A DNA stretch of 64,000 bases from Rahnella sp. AA (GCF_002834385.1 NZ_PITQ01000002.1:310001-374000); one strand, 5' to 3'; positions 9,357 through 18,860 are shown, numbered from the stretch's first letter. Program-made: numbers and translations. The notes: a model not told the origin generated them from the letters alone.

Positions 9357-11120
9357 GTGAGCGCTTTTACCCTTCGCCCCTATCAGCAAGATGCCGTGGA
9401 TGCCACGCTGCGTCATTTCCGCCAGCACGATGAACCGGCAGTGATCGTACTGCCCACCGGCGCAGGAAAAAGCCTGGTGATTGCCGAACTGGCAAGGGTT
9501 GCGCGCGGGCGCGTACTGGTGCTTGCCCATGTCAAAGAGCTGGTGGCGCAGAACCACAGTAAATATCTCTCTTACGGGCTGGAAGCGGATATCTTCGCGG
9601 CGGGTCTGAATCTCAAGCAAAGCAGCGGCAAAGTGGTGTTCGGCAGCGTGCAGTCCGTCGCGCCCAATCTGGCAGAGTTCAGCGGCGAGTTTTCCCTGCT
9701 GATTATCGACGAGTGCCACCGTATTTCCGACGACGACAACAGCCAGTACCAGCAAATTATCGGCCACCTTAAAGCGCAAAACCCGCGTTTACGGCTGCTC
9801 GGGCTGACGGCTACGCCCTACCGTCTGGGCAAAGGCTGGATTTATCAGTATCACCATCAGGGCATTGTGCGCGGCGATTCCAACAGTTTATTCCGCGACT
9901 GTATTTATGAACTGCCCCTGCGCTATATGATTAAAAACGGCTTTCTGGTGCCGCCGGAGCGGCTCGATATGCCGGTGGTCAGCTATGATTTCAGCCGGTT
10001 GCAGGCCAACAGTAACGGGCTGTTCAGCGAGGCGGATCTTAACGATGAGTTGCGTCAGCAAAAACGCATCACGCCTCATATCATCAGCCAGATTGTTGAA
10101 TTCGCGCACGATCGCAAAGGCGTGATGATTTTTGCCTCAACGGTGGAGCACGCCGGTGAAATTTTCGGTTTGCTGCCCAAAGGCGAAGCGGCGCTGATCA
10201 GCGCACAAACGCACGCCGTCGAACGCGACCGGCTGATCACGGCCTTTAAGCAGCAGGAACTGCGCTATCTGGTGAACGTCTCAGTGCTGACTACCGGCTT
10301 TGACGCGCCGCATGTGGATCTGATTGCGATACTGCGCCCGACCGAATCCGTCAGCCTTTATCAGCAGATCGTCGGGCGCGGGCTGCGTCTGTCGCCAGGC
10401 AAAACGGATTGCCTGATCCTCGATTATGCCGGAAATCCGCATGACCTGTTTACACCGGAAGTGGGCAGTCACAAACCCGCGGGCGACAACAAACCGGTGC
10501 AGGTGTTCTGCCCGGCCTGCGGTTTCGCCAACATATTCTGGGGGAAAACCACCGAAGACGGCACGATCATCGAGCACTTTGGCCGCCGCTGTCAGGGCGT
10601 GCTGGAAGATGACGACGGTAACCGTGAACAGTGCGATTTTCGTTTCCGTTTCAAAAGCTGCCCGCACTGCGGCGCGGAAAACGATATTGCCGCCCGCCGT
10701 TGTCATCAGTGCCAGGAAATTCTGGTCGACCCGGACGATATGCTCAAAGCGGCACTGCGTCTGAAAGATGCACTGGTCTTACGCTGCGGCGGCATGAATC
10801 TGGAGCACGGACGCGACGACAAAGGTGAATGGCTGAAAATAACTTATTACGATGAGGACGGCGCGGACGTTTCCGAGCGTTTCCGCCTGCAAACACCGGC
10901 TCAGCGAATGGCATTTTTGCATAACTTCCTGCGCCCGCATCAGCGCGCACCGGGTATCGCGCTGGAATGGCAAACAGCGGCCGATATCGTGGCGCAGCAG
11001 CCTTTGCTCCGCCATCCGGATTTTGTGGTTGCCCGGATGAAAGGCCAGTTCTGGCAGGTGCGCGAAAAAATGTTTGATTATGAAGGCCGTTACCGGCGGG
11101 CAAATGAACTGCGCGGGTAA
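9357..11120 (+). CDS. radD: DNA repair helicase-like ATPase RadD (YejH)
   Basis: A 587-residue superfamily 2 ATPase. In E. coli RadD interacts with SSB and acts in recovery from double-strand breaks and in processing recombination intermediates. Visible motifs are Q-like RPYQQDAV, Walker A TGAGKS (34-39), motif II DECH (118-121), motif III LTATP and motif [10 protein letters not shown]. They are followed by a cysteine-rich zinc-binding region (CPAC, CPHC, CHQC; about 380-460). The start codon is GTG at 9357. A LexA box lies just upstream, giving a direct link to the SOS response. It is divergent from rsuA. Confidence 0.93.
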   Translation: MSAFTLRPYQQDAVDATLRHFRQHDEPAVIVLPTGAGKSLVIAELARVARGRVLVLAHVKELVAQNHSKYLSYGLEADIFAAGLNLKQSSGKVVFGSVQSVAPNLAEFSGEFSLLIIDECHRISDDDNSQYQQIIGHLKAQNPRLRLLGLTATPYRLGKGWIYQYHHQGIVRGDSNSLFRDCIYELPLRYMIKNGFLVPPERLDMPVVSYDFSRLQANSNGLFSEADLNDELRQQKRITPHIISQIVEFAHDRKGVMIFASTVEHAGEIFGLLPKGEAALISAQTHAVERDRLITAFKQQELRYLVNVSVLTTGFDAPHVDLIAILRPTESVSLYQQIVGRGLRLSPGKTDCLILDYAGNPHDLFTPEVGSHKPAGDNKPVQVFCPACGFANIFWGKTTEDGTIIEHFGRRCQGVLEDDDGNREQCDFRFRFKSCPHCGAENDIAARRCHQCQEILVDPDDMLKAALRLKDALVLRCGGMNLEHGRDDKGEWLKITYYDEDGADVSERFRLQTPAQRMAFLHNFLRPHQRAPGIALEWQTAADIVAQQPLLRHPDFVVARMKGQFWQVREKMFDYEGRYRRANELRG

Positions 11121-11127
11121 TAAACAA

Positions 11128-11252
11128 TAGGTCTTTTAGTCCTACCCATTATCCGGTATTATACCGCCCGCTTTCGCCATGCGAAGGCTGCAGTACTCAA
11201 CTCGTCACTCGGTCGCAGGTGGCGGGGCAAACTTTCTAATAGAGAAACATAC
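11128..11252 (+). promoter_or_regulatory. Promoter and 5' leader of rplY
   Basis: A -10-like TATTAT lies near 11157-11162, followed by a GC-rich leader that can form TTCG-CCATG-CGAA and a longer pairing of CCGC with GCGG before the start. In gammaproteobacteria rplY is reported to be autogenously repressed by L25 through its 5' UTR. Assigning that role here is inference. Confidence 0.4.
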
Positions 11253-11543
11253 ATGTTCACTATCAATGTAGAAGTACGTCCACAGGACGAGCAGGGCAAA
11301 GGTGCGAGCCGCCGCCTGCGTTTAGAAAACAAATTCCCAGCTATCGTTTACGGTGGCTCAGCTGCTCCAGTTTCTATCAAACTGGACCATGATTCTGTTA
11401 AGAACATGGAAGTTAAAGCGGAGTTCTACTCTGAAGCGATTACTCTGGTTATCGACGGTAAAGAAACCAAAGTTAAAGTTCAGGCTGTACAGCGTCACCC
11501 GTTCAAGCCAAAACTGGCTCACATCGACTTCGTTCGCGTTTAA
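11253..11543 (+). CDS. rplY: 50S ribosomal protein L25
   Basis: A 96-residue single-domain L25 that binds 5S rRNA in the large subunit. The sequence [20 protein letters not shown] and the C-terminal [15 protein letters not shown] are diagnostic of enterobacterial RplY. It lacks the CTC-type C-terminal extension found in other bacteria, as expected. It is a single-gene unit between radD and yejK, with its own terminator. Confidence 0.97.
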   Translation: MFTINVEVRPQDEQGKGASRRLRLENKFPAIVYGGSAAPVSIKLDHDSVKNMEVKAEFYSEAITLVIDGKETKVKVQAVQRHPFKPKLAHIDFVRV

Positions 11544-11589
11544 TCGCTGACTGAGTTGTTGCGCATCGGGACGCCGTGCGAGAACAAAT

Positions 11590-11626
11590 AAAAAACGCCG
11601 CCATAGCAATATAGGCGGCGTTTTTT
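11590..11626 (+). terminator. Rho-independent terminator of rplY
   Basis: CGCCGCC (11596-11602) pairs with GGCGGCG (11614-11620) and is followed by six T; the upstream A-run makes it usable on both strands. Confidence 0.9.
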
Positions 11627-11655
11627 ATTGTCTGCGATTTACCGGGGATGCCGGA

Positions 11656-11780
11656 ATACCCTAAATAATTCAGGTTGCAGGAAGGCGGCAAGTTCGCGAA
11701 TCCCCGGGAGCTTAGATAACTAAGTGACCGGGGTGAACGAGCGCAGCCAACGCGCCTGCGGCCTGAAGTATGACGGGTAT
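11656..11780. repeat. 125-bp structured intergenic repeat, copy 1
   Basis: The termini form an inverted repeat, ATACCC at 11656-11661 and GGGTAT at 11775-11780. The centre holds CCCCGG/CCGGGG (11702-11707, 11728-11733) enclosing CTTAG-ATAA-CTAAG. A second copy lies at 61045-61170, with about 75% visible identity and paired-base changes in the stems. Both copies abut the stop codon of a minus-strand gene. Elements with the phrases GGCGGCAAG and CAGCCAACGC are common between enterobacterial genes; no coding function is seen. Confidence 0.8.
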
Positions 11781-12782
11781 TTATTTGCCCGCTTTACGCT
11801 GTAACTGATCCCGCAGATTCGGCGGAGTGCCTTTAATGGTCAGCGTATCGGTCGCCGGATCCCAGAAAATACGTTCGCCCATTAACATCGCGTCGAAGTT
11901 AATACTCAGGCCACCGCCGCTGCCGGCAAATTTGGTGAGCTGGCGTAATGTGCTGCGATCGGCCGGGAACGTTTCTTCCAGCTGATAACCCTGTTCCTGC
12001 GTGAATTCTTTGAATTTCTTGTCATTCCACGGCGGCAGCTCTTCGGATAAATCATCCAGCGCGATTTCTTCGCCCGCCTGCAACTGCTCATTGCAGTAGG
12101 TATATACCTGCTGACGATAGTTCTGACGCTCGTTTTTATCGAGCTGCGCTTCAGCACAGAAATCATCTACCGCCTGCAACAAACCGCGGTTTTGCGCCTT
12201 GGTATCCAGGCCTTCAGAAGCGCCCAGGAAATCCATGAAGAAGTCAGAAACTTTGCGCCCTACGCGGCCTTTCAGGAAGGTCAGGTAGCGGGAAGATTCC
12301 GGATTGGTTTCCCATTCGGTCAGATCAATACGCGCCACGATATCGGCGTGGTTGATATCAAGATAATGGATGCTGCTGACGTCCAGCTGTTCGTTGACAC
12401 GCATGCTGCTGCGGCTGTTAAGCACGGCAACCAGCAAATATTCCACGGCCAGGAAACGGTAATGACAAAAAAGCACCACGCCGCCTTCTGCGAAGGGATA
12501 TTTGGCCAGCTCATCGCGAAGACGCCCGGTCGCGGCACGGCTGAATGACAGGAAATCATCGTCCCCTTTACGACAACTGCGCAGCGCCGCTGACAGTTCG
12601 CTGTCCTCGTTGAACAGGCCGTACGCTTTGCTTTTGGCGCTGTAAACACGGTGCAGCTCTGCCATCATTTCATCAACGGCGGCATTTGGGGTCAAAAGCG
12701 TATCGCGCAGCACAACATCCAGCGTTTGCTCATCACGTTTGTTCAACTGGTGCAGAGCGATCTGCTCAATATCCAGACTCAT
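11781..12782 (-). CDS. yejK: Nucleoid-associated protein YejK (NdpA)
   Basis: A 333-residue protein of the 37-kDa nucleoid-associated family; E. coli YejK binds DNA and interacts with topoisomerase IV. The family start [13 protein letters not shown] is preserved at ATG 12782, preceded by AGGAG; a longer reading to 12848 would add 22 unsupported residues. Characteristic segments are [16 protein letters not shown] and [16 protein letters not shown]. It is divergent from yejL-yejM, as in E. coli. Confidence 0.95.
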   Translation of the reverse strand: MSLDIEQIALHQLNKRDEQTLDVVLRDTLLTPNAAVDEMMAELHRVYSAKSKAYGLFNEDSELSAALRSCRKGDDDFLSFSRAATGRLRDELAKYPFAEGGVVLFCHYRFLAVEYLLVAVLNSRSSMRVNEQLDVSSIHYLDINHADIVARIDLTEWETNPESSRYLTFLKGRVGRKVSDFFMDFLGASEGLDTKAQNRGLLQAVDDFCAEAQLDKNERQNYRQQVYTYCNEQLQAGEEIALDDLSEELPPWNDKKFKEFTQEQGYQLEETFPADRSTLRQLTKFAGSGGGLSINFDAMLMGERIFWDPATDTLTIKGTPPNLRDQLQRKAGK

Positions 12783-13003
12783 GGGGGCTTTCTCCTGTAA
12801 GAATTGCAGCCGTGTAAGAAGGGCTTGCCTGCGGGCGTATTCAAACACCGAAGCGCCAAAGCCGCAACCTGTTCCAGCCCCTGAAATACTGATTAATAGA
12901 TGCGATCGCTACCCCGACACGCCCTCCGTTATAAAAATGCGGAAAGTGGTGGCGTGATCAGCTAAGATATTGGACTTTGTCAGATCAAGAAGCACATTAC
13001 TCT

Positions 13004-13231
13004 ATGGCACAATCATCCCGTTACAGTGACGAACACGTTGAACAACTTCTTTCCGAGTTAGCAACGGTTCTGGAAAAACACCGCGCCCCGACTGACCTTT
13101 CTTTGATGGTTCTCGGCAATATGGTGACAAACCTTATTAACACCAGCGTCGCTCCTGCACAGCGTAAAGCATTGTCCCAATCTTTTGCTAAAGCTTTGCA
13201 AGCGTCGATAAGAGAAGATAAAGCCCATTAA
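13004..13231 (+). CDS. yejL: YejL family protein (UPF0352)
   Basis: This 75-residue small soluble protein has unknown function. [19 protein letters not shown] and the [16 protein letters not shown] segment identify YejL. The ATG at 13004 gives the family length; a start further upstream would add nine residues with no homologue I know of. It lies 24 bases before yejM and is probably co-transcribed. Confidence 0.93.
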   Translation: MAQSSRYSDEHVEQLLSELATVLEKHRAPTDLSLMVLGNMVTNLINTSVAPAQRKALSQSFAKALQASIREDKAH

Positions 13232-13255
13232 TCCACAAATTGCCCAATACCTCTC

Positions 13256-15037
13256 ATGGTGACAAATCGTCAGCGTTATCGCGAAAAAGTATCCCAGATG
13301 ATCAGCTGGGGCCACTGGTTCGCCCTGTTTAATATTCTGCTCATTCTTGGGCTCGGCAGCCGCTACCTGTTTGTTTCTGACTGGCCTTCTTCATTGCAAG
13401 GGCGTATTTACGCGCTGGTCAGCTGGCTTGGGCATTTCAGCTTTATCGGTTTCTCGGCCTATTTGCTGATCATCTTCCCGCTGACATTTGTGGTGATGTC
13501 GCAGCGCTTGCTGCGATTTTTATCCGCCATTCTGGCGACCGCCGGGCTGACACTGCTGCTGGTTGATACCGAAGTCTTCACCCGTTTCCATTTACATGTG
13601 AATCCGGTGGTCTGGGAACTGGTGGTCAACCCAGGTCAGGGGGAAATGGCACGCGACTGGCAACTGATGTTTATTGCCGTGCCGCTCATTTTCCTGCTTG
13701 AGATGCTATTTGGCACCTGGGCATGGCAAAAACTGCGCAGCCTGAACCGTCGCAATTTCGCCAAGCCGATCGTCATTCTGTTCATTGCCAGCTTCTTTGC
13801 TTCGCATCTGATGTACATCTGGGCCGATGCGAACTTCTACCGCCCAATCACGATGCAACGCGCGAATCTTCCGCTGTCGTATCCGATGACGGCACGTAAA
13901 TTCCTTGAGAAACATGGCCTGCTCAACGCCGAGGAATACCAGAAGCGGCTTATCGAACAAGGGAACCCTGAAGCGCTGGCGGTCGAATATCCGCTCAATA
14001 CCATCAGCTTCAACAAAACCGGTTCTAAGTACAATTTGCTGATGATCGTGCTTGATGGTGTACATACCACCACGCTGGATCAGGATATGCCGGCGCTGAG
14101 CGATTTCGCCAAACACAATATCCGTTTTGACCAGCATTTCAGCTCCGGAAACCGTAACGATACCGGCCAGTTCGGTCTGTTCTATGGTATTTCGCCAAGC
14201 TATATGCAGGGCATTCTGGCGGCACGCAAGCCTTCAGCGCTGGTCACATCGCTGGAACAACAAGGCTATGAATTTGGTTTATTCGCCTCTGATGGTTTTA
14301 ACAGCCCGCTGTATCGTCAGGCGCTGCTGACTGACTTCACCCTGCCGCCACCGGTGAAACAATCTGATGAGCAGACGGTTTATCAATGGCAACAATGGTT
14401 GAATGTCCGCGGCAATGGCCCGTGGTTCTCCTATGTCAGCCTGAACGGGATCAGCAGTTCATTGCGTCAGGATGGTGCCAGCGTACCGACGGGGAATACC
14501 TTTATCCACCGGTATCAGGCTGGCGCGAAGAGTGTTGATGAGCAAGTCCGGAGCATCCTGCAGTCGCTGCAAGACCGGGGTGAACTGGATAAAACCGTGG
14601 TGGTCATCACTGCGTCTCACGGGATTGAGTTTAACGAAAACGGTACCTGGGGCTCAGGTAATGCAATGAACCGCCGCCAGTTGCAGGTTCCGCTAATTAT
14701 CCACTGGCCTGGCACACCGGCACAAAGTATCAATAAGCTGACAGACCATGCCGATGTGATGACGACGCTGATGCAGCGGCTGTTGCATGTCACCACCGCC
14801 CCTGCCGATTACTCGCAGGGTGAGGATTTGTTTGCCGCCAAGCGCCGCCATAACTGGGTTACGACCAGCGATGACGGCACGCTTATCATCACGACCCCGG
14901 ACCAGACGCTGGAACTGGAGAGCGACGGCGACTACCGGGCCTTCGACAGCAACGGTAAACGGATTAAAGATCAGAAACCGGAGCTTGGATTGTTGCTCCA
15001 GGTGCTGACGGATGAAAAGCGCTTCCTGGCAAACTGA
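13256..15037 (+). CDS. yejM: LPS biosynthesis-modulating inner-membrane protein PbgA/YejM
   Basis: A 593-residue inner-membrane protein with five N-terminal transmembrane helices (about residues 20-190) and a periplasmic alkaline-phosphatase-fold domain. In E. coli and Salmonella it senses periplasmic-leaflet LPS and restrains LapB-driven FtsH proteolysis of LpxC. The segment between membrane and globular domains, YRPITMQRANLPLSYPMTAR, is nearly unchanged from E. coli and contains the basic lipid A-binding region. The globular domain is more diverged but keeps SSGN, LFYGISPSYM and VPLIIHWPGTPAQ. A strong terminator follows at once. Confidence 0.95.
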   Translation: MVTNRQRYREKVSQMISWGHWFALFNILLILGLGSRYLFVSDWPSSLQGRIYALVSWLGHFSFIGFSAYLLIIFPLTFVVMSQRLLRFLSAILATAGLTLLLVDTEVFTRFHLHVNPVVWELVVNPGQGEMARDWQLMFIAVPLIFLLEMLFGTWAWQKLRSLNRRNFAKPIVILFIASFFASHLMYIWADANFYRPITMQRANLPLSYPMTARKFLEKHGLLNAEEYQKRLIEQGNPEALAVEYPLNTISFNKTGSKYNLLMIVLDGVHTTTLDQDMPALSDFAKHNIRFDQHFSSGNRNDTGQFGLFYGISPSYMQGILAARKPSALVTSLEQQGYEFGLFASDGFNSPLYRQALLTDFTLPPPVKQSDEQTVYQWQQWLNVRGNGPWFSYVSLNGISSSLRQDGASVPTGNTFIHRYQAGAKSVDEQVRSILQSLQDRGELDKTVVVITASHGIEFNENGTWGSGNAMNRRQLQVPLIIHWPGTPAQSINKLTDHADVMTTLMQRLLHVTTAPADYSQGEDLFAAKRRHNWVTTSDDGTLIITTPDQTLELESDGDYRAFDSNGKRIKDQKPELGLLLQVLTDEKRFLAN

Positions 15038-15061
15038 CATAATCCGCTGACATTGAAGACG

Positions 15062-15091
15062 AAAAGCCAACCCTGACCGGTTGGCTTTTTT
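15062..15091 (+). terminator. Rho-independent terminator of yejLM
   Basis: AAAAGCCAACC pairs with GGTTGGCTTTTT around loop CTGACC. No tRNA gene follows; I recall a proline tRNA after yejM in E. coli. Confidence 0.9.
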
Positions 15092-15222
15092 ATTGGCCTC
15101 CCTGCGTTCAAATTATTTGACCTTCTTTTTGAAAATTATGTCGTTTATTGCGTGGCCCGAAACCGTTACGTTGGAGGCTTCACAATAACAACATCATAAA
15201 AATTCAGCGGAGTGCATCCATC

Positions 15223-16188
15223 GTGTCTGGACTGGTCAACGGAAAATGGGTAAGCGGCGACGTCGCGAAAGAAGAAATTAAAAACGGCGCGTTTCATCGT
15301 GAAGAAACGGCCTTTCGTGAAACACACATTGAGCCACAGGCTGGACGATACCAGCTTTTCGTTTCTTATCTGTGTCCGTGGGCCTCGCGCACGCTGATCT
15401 TCCGCCATCTGAAAGGGCTGGAAAAGTTTATTTCCGTTTCCATCGCACAACCGGTCATTGGCGAAAATGGCTGGACGTTCGATGAGCCGCAGGATGTCGG
15501 AGATAAAATCCCGGCCATTCGCCACGTTCATGAACTGTATACCGCCAGCGATGCACATTACACCGGCAAAGTTTCTGTGCCCGTTTTGTGGGATCGCCAG
15601 GAAGGCCGCATCGTGAACAACGAATCAGCTGACATCATTCGTATCCTTAACCACGCTTTCGACGCGCTGAACGGTAATCAGGATGACTTCTACCCTGCCC
15701 CGCTGCGTGAGGAGATCGACCGCTGGAACGAAGTTATTTATCACGACGTCAATAACGGTGTGTACAAAACCGGCTTTGCCAAAACACAGGAAAGCTACAA
15801 TGATGCGGTCACCCGGCTTTTCAGCACGCTGGGCACGCTGGAAGCTCACTTAGACAGCCACCGCTATATTGCAGGTGAATATCTCACCGAAGCTGACTGG
15901 CGTTTGTTTGTTACCCTGGTACGTTTCGACAGCGCTTATCACGGTGCTTTCAAATGTAACGTACGGCGTATCGAAGACTATCCTAATCTTTCAAATTATT
16001 TGCGCGAACTCTATCAGTGGCATGGGATCAGCGACACCGTCAACCTCGCGCATATTAAACAAGGGTATTACGGCATTCTGTGGCTCAATCCAACGGGCAT
16101 CGTTCCGGCTGGCCCCGAATTAGATCTCCGCCGCCCCCACAACCGCCAGCGCCTCAACGGTCGGGGAATTTTCAAAATAGCAGGCTAA
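15223..16188 (+). CDS. Glutathionyl-hydroquinone reductase (YqjG/ECM4-type, Xi-class GST)
   Basis: A 321-residue glutathione transferase relative that reduces glutathionyl-hydroquinones using GSH. It carries the Xi-class active site YLCPWASRT with Cys51, the thioredoxin-like half containing NGWTFDEP and VPVLWD, and the helical half with NNGVYKTGFAKTQ and FKCNVRRIEDYPNL. The likely start is GTG at 15223 (family-like MSGLVNGKW), with GGAG about ten bases before it; the in-frame extension to 15148 lacks family similarity. YqjG in E. coli sits elsewhere, so this is a relocated or paralogous copy. Confidence 0.88.
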   Translation: MSGLVNGKWVSGDVAKEEIKNGAFHREETAFRETHIEPQAGRYQLFVSYLCPWASRTLIFRHLKGLEKFISVSIAQPVIGENGWTFDEPQDVGDKIPAIRHVHELYTASDAHYTGKVSVPVLWDRQEGRIVNNESADIIRILNHAFDALNGNQDDFYPAPLREEIDRWNEVIYHDVNNGVYKTGFAKTQESYNDAVTRLFSTLGTLEAHLDSHRYIAGEYLTEADWRLFVTLVRFDSAYHGAFKCNVRRIEDYPNLSNYLRELYQWHGISDTVNLAHIKQGYYGILWLNPTGIVPAGPELDLRRPHNRQRLNGRGIFKIAG

Positions 16189-16213
16189 AAACTGCTTGGA
16201 CCCGCAAAGATAA

Positions 16214-16233
16214 CACTGTATATTTCACCAGTT
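16214..16233 (+). promoter_or_regulatory. LexA box upstream of dinI
   Basis: CTGT-ATATTTCA-CCAG (16216-16231) matches the LexA consensus with one change in the second half-site. The same CCAG variant is found, as I recall, at E. coli dinI. It ends about 30 bases before the dinI start. Confidence 0.75.
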
Positions 16234-16263
16234 ATTTCTCCCTGTCTTTTTATGAGGAAAGCT

Positions 16264-16506
16264 ATGCGGGTCGAACTGATTTTTGACAAACGGAATGTCT
16301 CCGGCATCCCCAATGCCAGCGAAAAAATTGAAGCAGAACTGGTTAAACGGGTTCACCGGCTGTTTCCTGAAGCGGAAGTAAAAGTGAAACCGATGCAGGC
16401 TAACGGGCTGAACACCCACGGCGCCAGCAAGCAGGAACGTTCGCAATTAAACCAAATGTTAGAAGAAATGTTTGAAGAAGCCGACGATTGGCTTTCTGTG
16501 GAGTAA
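16264..16506 (+). CDS. dinI: DNA damage-inducible protein I
   Basis: This 80-residue protein modulates RecA: DinI stabilises RecA filaments and limits LexA/UmuD co-protease activity. It has the DinI start MRVELIFDKRN and the acidic C-terminal helix EEMFEEADDWLSVE that mimics DNA against RecA. A GAGGA ribosome site lies six bases before the ATG. It is a single-gene SOS unit next to a PBP3 paralogue; E. coli has dinI elsewhere (pyrC region). Confidence 0.95.
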   Translation: MRVELIFDKRNVSGIPNASEKIEAELVKRVHRLFPEAEVKVKPMQANGLNTHGASKQERSQLNQMLEEMFEEADDWLSVE

Positions 16507-16727
16507 AAATGCACTCCACCGTTGCACTTGCTTACAAAGGGCAATTGAAATAAACAATCCATAGCTATGGCTTAATATAAGATGTGCGTGTTATACGAAA
16601 TTCATTATCTATCAGAGCGATGAGTTGCACTTATACCGGGTACAGGCTGGGTTAATTTTATCCGGCAATGTGTCCGCCGCTTCATCGCTTTTCGCTTCAA
16701 ACACGTCAATGACTTTGCGAAACAGCC

Positions 16728-18500
16728 ATGCCAACGAGCCCAAAGAAATCCAGCGCCCAACCTAATTTTTACGCCAAGCGCTTTGCGCTGATTTGCCTCG
16801 GTATCGTTTGCTGTATGGTGTTCCTTCTTGGCCGTATCGGCTATCTGCAGCTTCTCAGCCAACCCATGCTGGAAAAAGAGGCAGACTCCCGCTCTCTGCG
16901 TTCAAGCATTATTCCGGCCGGGCGCGGCACCATCGTGGACCGCAACGGGCATCCGCTGGCGCTGAGTGTGGCATCGAAAGATATTATTGCCGACCCGTTC
17001 CGCGTTCTCGAATTGCACAGTGATCTGAACAGCCCTAAATGGCAGTATCTGGCCTCCGCGCTGAATATGCCGCTTTCCCAGTTACAACAAATGATTACCA
17101 GCGATCCTCAGCGTCGCTTTGTTTATCTCGGCCGTAAAATTGAAGAAGGCATTGCGGCAGATATCGGCCAGTTACGTCTGGGTGGTGTCAGCAGCCAGAA
17201 CGATGACAGCCGTTATTATCCGATGAGTGAAGCCGCAGCAAACCTGGTCGGCGTCGTTGGGACGGATAATCAGGGTCTAACCGGCATCGAAAAAGGCTTT
17301 AACACATTGCTGCAAGGCAAACCGGGCATGCGCGAATATCGCCAGGACCGGCATGGCAATGTGGTCGGCATATTAAAAGAAGTGGCCCCACAACAACCGC
17401 CGACCATTAACCTGAGCATCGACAGCTTTATGCAGTACGTGCTGTATTCCCGCCTGCGTGATGGTGTCATGCTCAACCAGGCTGAATCCGGTGCTGCCGT
17501 TCTGGTGGATGTCAGTACGGGTGAGATATTAGGGATGGCATCCTACCCTTCCTATAACCCGAATAACTATGCCGGCGTTCAGGCAAAAGATATGCGAAAC
17601 GTGGCAATCAGCGACAGCTTTGAGCCAGGTTCAACCGTCAAACCTCTGGTGGTCATGGCGGGCCTGAATCGTCATATGATCCGCCCGGACTCCGTTCTCG
17701 ATACGCATCCGTACACCGTAAACGGACACCTGATTAAAGACGTCGGCCACTGGCCGGCGCTCACCATCACCGGCATTTTACAAAAATCCAGCGACATTGC
17801 GGTTTCACATATTGCTCTGGCCATGCCCGCCAACGTTCTGGTCCAGCTTTACCAGTCTTTTGGCCTGGGCAAAGCAACAGACTTAGGCATCGGTGGCGAA
17901 AGCAGCGGCTATTTCCCTTTGCACCGTGACCGGTGGGCAGATATCGAACGCGCGACCTTCTCGTTTGGATATGGTCTGCGTGTCACACCGCTACAAATTG
18001 CCCGCGAATACGCCACGATTGGCGCAGAAGGCATTTACCGCCCGCTATCCATTACCAAGGTGACACCGCCGGTGCTGGGCACCCGCGTAATGTCGGCTGA
18101 CGTGGTGAAAACCGTTATTCATATGATGGAAAGTGACGCCCTGCCGGGGGGCTCCGGCCTCAGCGCTGCTGTTCCAGGCTATCGTCTGGCGATTAAAACC
18201 GGTACGGCAGAAAAAATGGGGACAAGTGGTAAATACGATGGCGGTTACATCAACTATACCGCAGGCGTAGCACCGGCCAGTAATCCGCGCGTAGCGCTGG
18301 TGGTTATGGTCAATAATCCGCAGGCCGGCAAGCACTTTGGCGGGTCGGTCGCAGGCCCGATCTTTGGGCAAATTATGGGTGAAATCCTCAACCATATGAA
18401 TATTGCGCCTGATGCATTGGTGCCGGAAACACCGCCAACGACTATCATCAACGGCGGTCAGAAAACGGATCTAGTGAGACGCCCGGCAACGGATGGTTAA
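16728..18500 (+). CDS. Second PBP3/FtsI-type class B penicillin-binding protein (PBP3SAL-like)
   Basis: A 590-residue septal transpeptidase paralogue, with one N-terminal membrane anchor (about 17-38), the FtsI pedestal beginning RGTIVDRNG, and a transpeptidase domain. Visible active-site motifs are S302-T-V-K, S354-S-D356 and K490-T-G-T. FtsI of E. coli has S-S-N at the second motif, so Asp356 is a departure. ATFSFGYGL, GIYRPLSITKV and GVAPASNPRVALVV are close to FtsI. It is away from the mra/dcw cluster, so it is an accessory copy; Salmonella PBP3SAL, used in acid, is the nearest analogue I know. No cell-division neighbour is present. A 220-base gap separates it from dinI. Confidence 0.85.
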   Translation: MPTSPKKSSAQPNFYAKRFALICLGIVCCMVFLLGRIGYLQLLSQPMLEKEADSRSLRSSIIPAGRGTIVDRNGHPLALSVASKDIIADPFRVLELHSDLNSPKWQYLASALNMPLSQLQQMITSDPQRRFVYLGRKIEEGIAADIGQLRLGGVSSQNDDSRYYPMSEAAANLVGVVGTDNQGLTGIEKGFNTLLQGKPGMREYRQDRHGNVVGILKEVAPQQPPTINLSIDSFMQYVLYSRLRDGVMLNQAESGAAVLVDVSTGEILGMASYPSYNPNNYAGVQAKDMRNVAISDSFEPGSTVKPLVVMAGLNRHMIRPDSVLDTHPYTVNGHLIKDVGHWPALTITGILQKSSDIAVSHIALAMPANVLVQLYQSFGLGKATDLGIGGESSGYFPLHRDRWADIERATFSFGYGLRVTPLQIAREYATIGAEGIYRPLSITKVTPPVLGTRVMSADVVKTVIHMMESDALPGGSGLSAAVPGYRLAIKTGTAEKMGTSGKYDGGYINYTAGVAPASNPRVALVVMVNNPQAGKHFGGSVAGPIFGQIMGEILNHMNIAPDALVPETPPTTIINGGQKTDLVRRPATDG

Positions 18501-18583
18501 ACGAACGCGATAAAAATCCCTGACAGACTGGATCTCACGAAGATAAGCGGTTAACGTGCGCATGTTTTATTAGCCAATGATCC

Positions 18584-18709
18584 ATGCCGGAGGAAGAGCG
18601 CACGCTCTGTAAGAAACGAATGAAACGGCTTCTTATCGTTTTTTTGATATTTGTCGCGGTTTGCTTAGGCGTTATTGCACTGAATATGCAGGGCAGTGGT
18701 CCCTGGTAA
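18584..18709 (+). CDS. Small single-pass membrane protein ORF (29-41 aa), unknown
   Basis: Either ATG 18584 (41 residues, basic N-terminus MPEEERTLCKKR) or the in-frame ATG 18620 (29 residues, MKRLLIVFL) starts this frame. It encodes one hydrophobic helix followed by a short tail ending GSGPW. Neither start has a strong ribosome site, though GGAGG lies inside the longer form. The K/R-rich front and single helix are typical of small inner-membrane proteins. It resembles MgrB only in size and final Trp; the MgrB cysteines are missing. It is between the PBP3 paralogue and another tiny ORF in the same direction. Confidence 0.5.
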   Translation: MPEEERTLCKKRMKRLLIVFLIFVAVCLGVIALNMQGSGPW

Positions 18710-18749
18710 CTGAGTTCCAAACCCTGAGGGGATAAAGGGAGACATCACT

Positions 18750-18857
18750 GTGCCAACCGGTAAGAACTTTGTGATTTTTATTGTTCTTATTCTCGTCGGG
18801 ATAGTACTGGTGGACGATGGCATCGCCCGATTAATTCACTGGATCCTGTTACGTTAA
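18750..18857 (+). CDS. Small membrane protein ORF (35 aa), GTG start, unknown
   Basis: GTG at 18750 is preceded by AGGGAG at eight-base spacing, a good ribosome site. The 35-residue product has a hydrophobic helix (FVIFIVLILVGIVLV) and an amphipathic C-terminus ending in WILLR. A strong terminator begins four bases after the stop, which supports a real transcript end here. Function unknown; it may be co-transcribed with the preceding small ORF. Confidence 0.55.
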   Translation: MPTGKNFVIFIVLILVGIVLVDDGIARLIHWILLR

Positions 18858-18860
18858 GTC

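Noticed and set aside
15038-15222. A tRNA-Pro gene after yejM, expected from my memory of E. coli
   Set aside because: No cloverleaf or CCA-ended sequence of about 75 bases is visible; only a terminator and the next promoter region are present.
18584-18709. MgrB-like PhoQ regulator
   Set aside because: Similar size, one helix and a final Trp, but the conserved cysteines and the periplasmic segment of MgrB are absent.
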